DNA from: Camelus bactrianus
Taxonomy: Eukaryota > Chordata > Mammalia > Artiodactyla > Camelidae
Direction: 5' to 3'
Assembly: GCF_048773025.1 (NCBI RefSeq)
Contig: NC_133558.1
Location: forward strand, 21,248,501-21,312,500
Length of the DNA: 64,000 nt
Position 1 is the stretch's first letter, and each line of letters starts with the position of its first letter. This document shows, piece by piece, positions 60,405 through 64,000 of this stretch. The notes beneath the pieces were generated by a model, which saw nothing but the letters and a program-made list of their open reading frames with translations, was not told where the DNA came from and made no database searches. The translations under genes and the position numbers were made by a program.

Positions 60405-60970
60405 GTATATAGTAGGCAGCTTTCTAAAATGGCTCCTAGTGATCTCCACCTTCTGATATTCATGCCCTGTGTAATCCTCTCCTCTTGAGTGTGGACTGAA
60501 TCTAGTGACTTGCTTCTAACGAATAGAATATGGGAAAATTGATGAGATGTTTCTTTTGAGATTAAGCCATAAAAGTCATGACTTTTGTCTTGTAGGCAGC
60601 CTCTCTACTGCTGACTTTGAGGAAGCAAGCTGCCATTCTGGAGAGGCCCACATGGCCACAAACTGAGGGTGACCTCCGGGCAATAGCCAACAAGAAACTG
60701 ATGGCTTCAGTCCAGCAATCTTTAAGGAACTGAATCCTGCCAACAACTGGGGGAGCAAGCTTAGAAGAAGGTCTTTCCCCAACTGAGCCTTCAGTTGAGA
60801 TCACTGGCAGCACCTGGATGGCAGCTTTGTGATACACCCTGAAGCAGACGGTCAGGGTAGGCTTCTCTCAGATTTCTGACCCACAGAAATCATGAAATAA
60901 TGTGTGTTTTTTTGAACCACTAAAAAAATTTGTGGTAATCTTTTATGCAGCAAAGACAACTAATATATTG
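60405..60970 (+). mobile_element. Old LTR, MaLR-like, fossil
   Basis: Contains GTAGGCAGCTTTCTAAAATGG, GAGGCCCACATGGCCAC, CTGACCCACAGAAATCATGAAATAATG and GCAGCAAAGACAACTAATA in the expected order for a MaLR-like LTR. Solo, diverged. Family tentative. Confidence 0.5.
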
Positions 60971-61593
60971 TGCCAGAATTAAGTGTCAGATCCTTAGTAA
61001 GAGAGATACCCATATGTCCTTTCTGAATCTGTCCGTTTTGTGTTATGACATGTGGGGTTCGCTAAAATATGGGGCTCAAGACAGAGTCCCTTCTTGCCTG
61101 GGTATGAGAGCAATACCAGGACCAGTTAATTAGTCTTCAGTTTTTTTTTCTTGCATGTTTCCTAAAAACATTTTGGAAAACTATGTGACTTCTTGTGTAT
61201 TTTTTACTTTATATCTAATTTCTTTTCTTGAAAATTAAAATAACTACAAAGAGTGTAAAATTGTGATATCTTGTAAATAGTGCCATTTTAAAGTGAGACT
61301 GTTTATATTACTCTTTTAAATGTATCCAATAGAACCTATATGCCATAGCTTTTTGATATTCAACATCATCTTTTTAAAATGTATTAATAAAATGTTCTTC
61401 AACAGGTAGACATTTTACATTATTTATTTTTCCTTCGAATTCATATTTTGTTCACTTCCACTACATAATTTTATCTTAATTTAATGTATTTTTTTAAAAA
61501 TAAATCATTTCTTCTTTTTAAAATTTTGATTTTGGGGGGGAAGGTAATTAAGTTTATGTATTTATTTGTTTTTATTTTTATTTTATTTATTTA

Positions 61594-61680
61594 TTTTTTA
61601 ATGGAGGTGCTTGGGATTAAACCCAGGACCTCATGCATGCTAAGCATGGGCTCTACCACTTGAGCTATACCCTCCTCCAA
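61594..61680 (-). mobile_element. Camelid tRNA-derived SINE
   Basis: Minus-orientation head (plus strand GGGATTAAACCCAGGACC and CACTTGAGCTATACCC), with a TTTATT-rich tail at 61555-61593. Confidence 0.9.
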
Positions 61681-63175
61681 TTTAACGTAGTTTATATCTA
61701 AAAGTGTTGTATTGACCTCCCTATATTTCTCTGCAACAAAATATATTTTTAAAAATTAGTTCTTTTCAATTTCTTTTAACCATAGTACTATGTTTAAAAT
61801 TTTCTTTTGGATTGAACTATTAGCAACAGCCCAAATTGATCAAAGTCACATAAGTACATTATACATTTTGAAAGATAACCATTATACATAAATACAAAAT
61901 TTTATTCAAAATGCATCTTTTAATGGCTTTTCAACTAGTCCATGTTTCATTGAATCACATTGCTGGAATGAGACAGCATTCAGTAACAATTCTCTTTCTA
62001 TTTTTTTCCTTTTCATCAAAATAAGAGCTGAGAGTTCTTGTTCACATAAATAAGTAAATGGAAATGGAAATATTTTTATTATAGCAATGACACTCACTTC
62101 TTTGGACTCCATGTGAATTATATGTCAAAAATCACATCATGAGCCATCATTAAATTTATTTTAATGATATTCAAGCTGAAAACTCAATTAGATTCTCTTT
62201 TAATCTTGTTTAAAGCAAAGAATAGGAAACCACCTGACTTGCTAAAGGATTCATTACTCAATCATTAGAGTAATTTACTTCCAAAAACAATATTTCTAAT
62301 ATTTCAAATTGTACCTCTGTTTAGCAACCCAGATGTTTTTACATTTCCCCACCTTGGGAGAATGGCAAATGGGCAATGGTAAAAAAGGAGGAGAGAAATG
62401 AGAATTTGCACAACAGTTCTCATGCAAACCAGTTTTAGGAAAATGACATAGGAATAGAATATGTGAAAATGAATACCTTCATAACAGACCATGCCCTCAT
62501 TCCCTTTGTAAGGTTTTTGTGTGAATTTTGGAGTCTGCACACTCCAGGGTGAAGACCACTGGACTAGGGAAGTGTAGTATGATTGTCAGCCGGCATGACG
62601 TCTACTTGAGATTTACCGTAAATTCAAAGTGAGACCAGCTAGTATGGTGGTGTGGTTCTCTTTCCCTCCAGATACATTCAGTTACGTGTGTGCAATGGCA
62701 GAGTTGGCAGAGAGTGAGGGCTTTGCCAAGAGTGCTGGGAATGGATGAAGTAGCAAAGGAGTCAAGGCTGTGTGCAAAAATAACATCAGGCTTATTGGTG
62801 AAGTCCAGTCAGGAAGGTGAGTACTAAAATTTCCAGTTCTTAAGGAGGAGCTCTTCCAGGGTAGCAAAGTGAGAAGAGAAGAGAGTCACAGATCAGGCTT
62901 TGGACAGTTCTAGGATTTAATGTCAAGAAACCATGGAGATCAAGAGTCATTTGAGAGGTAGGAAGGGTATCAAAAATTGTTGGGTCTTGGAGGTTAAGAG
63001 ACAAATGTCCCAAGAAAGTGGAAGTCTACTTGTCATCTGCTGCTGCAAAATCAAATAAGAGGAAGTCTCTAAAGTTCACTATATTTAGTTACATGGAAGT
63101 TATTGGGGAATTTAGGGAGAGTAAGCCAAACAGATCTTTACATTTACTTCATTGAATTTTACTTTTCTTTTTAAC
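61681..63175. other. AT-rich gene-poor stretch
   Basis: No reading frame, RNA gene or repeat that I can classify. Part of the AT-rich zone that starts near 56.8 kb. Confidence 0.5.
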
Positions 63176-63179
63176 AATG

Positions 63180-63660
63180 TGTATCAAACTATCCTAAAAT
63201 TTCATGTCTTAAAACAACAGCCATTTAATTAGCTCACCCTTCCACGTGTCGGCAGTATGGGCTGGGATCATGTATACAATTCTTTTAAAGCAAGGTTCTC
63301 TCTTGTATTTGTTATCAGCTGCTGGTCAGTTGATAACTATGCTTCTGAAGACTGGCTGGGTGTTGCTGGAATGATAGGAAGCACTTCGGCCTCACGTCTT
63401 GTCATCCAGAAGACTAGCCTGAGTGTGTTTGCTGGCAGGGTTTCAGGACTGAGAGCAGAACGTACAAGGCTTCCTGAGGCTTACGCTCAGAGCTGGTATA
63501 AGGTCACTTCTATCTTGTTTTACTGACCGAAGCAAGTCACAAGGCCAATCCAGATTCCAGGAGTATGGAAACAAGGTCCACCTTTTGATGGAGTACCTGC
63601 CAAGACACACTGTCAAGAGCCTGGATAACAGGAAGTAGGGGAGAATTGGAGACAATTCAA
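63180..63660 (-). repeat. Old LTR-like repeat (uncertain)
   Basis: TTTCATGTCTTAAAACAACAGCC at the left and, further right, CACAAGGCCAATCCAGATTCC and CCACCTTTTGATGGAGTACC resemble the complement of an old mammalian LTR-type repeat. No coding content. Family tentative. Confidence 0.4.
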
Positions 63661-64000
63661 CACCTAGATGGATTCAGAATTTGGGATACAGAGTGTAGGG
63701 GAGAGAGAGTCGGCAATCATGGGGTTATACAAACCCACAAACAGCCCACAGAGCAAGTCAATCTGAACATGTCATGACCAGAGGAAACCAAAACCACTTC
63801 TGGCCTGTGCTGGTTAAGTGAAGCATTTCCTCCTCTTACTTCCCTGCATCTGTCTTTGATGGGTACGGTGGGACACTGAGGAAGGCTAAAAAGAGATGCA
63901 CAAAGAAGCAGCTGGACACATTGCCTCTTTTTCCTAACACAGCTATCCAAGTCAAGCCAGTGATAGCTGGCCAAGAGAAGAAACTTCATTTAAAATAAAG

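Noticed and set aside
60562-60837. 91-codon minus-strand frame
   Set aside because: It lies inside an old LTR-like repeat and has no sign of a host gene.
56000-64000. KIFC1, the next gene in the human order
   Set aside because: No kinesin-like exon was found up to the right edge; it probably lies beyond the window.

Overview
This is mammalian nuclear DNA from the extended class II end of the MHC. The gene order VPS52, RPS18, B3GALT4, WDR46, PFDN6, RGL2, TAPBP, ZBTB22, DAXX, SMIM40 matches human 6p21.32. The host looks like a camelid (camel or South American camelid). At least eight SINE copies carry a tRNA-Ala-like head (TAGCTCAGTGGTAGAGCACATGC-type A box region and a GGTTCGATCC-type B box), which is the hallmark of the camelid vic-type SINE. 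Species-level assignment is not possible from sequence reading alone.

Layout. Positions 1-4.8 kb hold an old, rearranged L1 in the last visible intron of VPS52. From 4.9 to 11.4 kb lie the first 17 coding exons of VPS52 (minus strand), whose 3' exons are off the left edge. A CpG-rich 0.4 kb promoter separates it from RPS18 (plus, 11.8-15.9 kb). B3GALT4 (plus, single coding exon) and WDR46 (minus) converge at 18.3-18.6 kb. WDR46 and PFDN6 share a divergent promoter at 24.5-25.0 kb. RGL2, TAPBP, ZBTB22 and DAXX then run head to tail on the minus strand from 53 to 27 kb, followed by the tiny membrane-protein gene SMIM40 at 55.4 kb. From about 56 kb to the end the DNA turns AT-rich and gene-poor, with SINEs and old LTR copies only.

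Gene models were built exon by exon. Coding lengths sum to whole codons in every complete gene: RPS18 152 aa, B3GALT4 383, WDR46 609, PFDN6 129, RGL2 780, TAPBP 449, ZBTB22 634, DAXX 741, SMIM40 80. The VPS52 portion is 598 codons of about 723 expected from the human protein.

The genes do not form one pathway. TAPBP (MHC class I peptide loading) is the immune gene and carries an ISRE next to its start. The others are housekeeping: endosome-to-Golgi tethering (VPS52), ribosome (RPS18) and its assembly (WDR46), cytoskeletal protein folding (PFDN6), ganglioside synthesis (B3GALT4), Ral signalling (RGL2), and chromatin or transcription (DAXX, ZBTB22). No new multi-gene system was found. The most notable points are a U12-type AT-AC intron in VPS52, an unidentified candidate terminal exon between DAXX and SMIM40, and a duplicated segment within the L1. 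Comparisons with human proteins were made from memory, without database searches.
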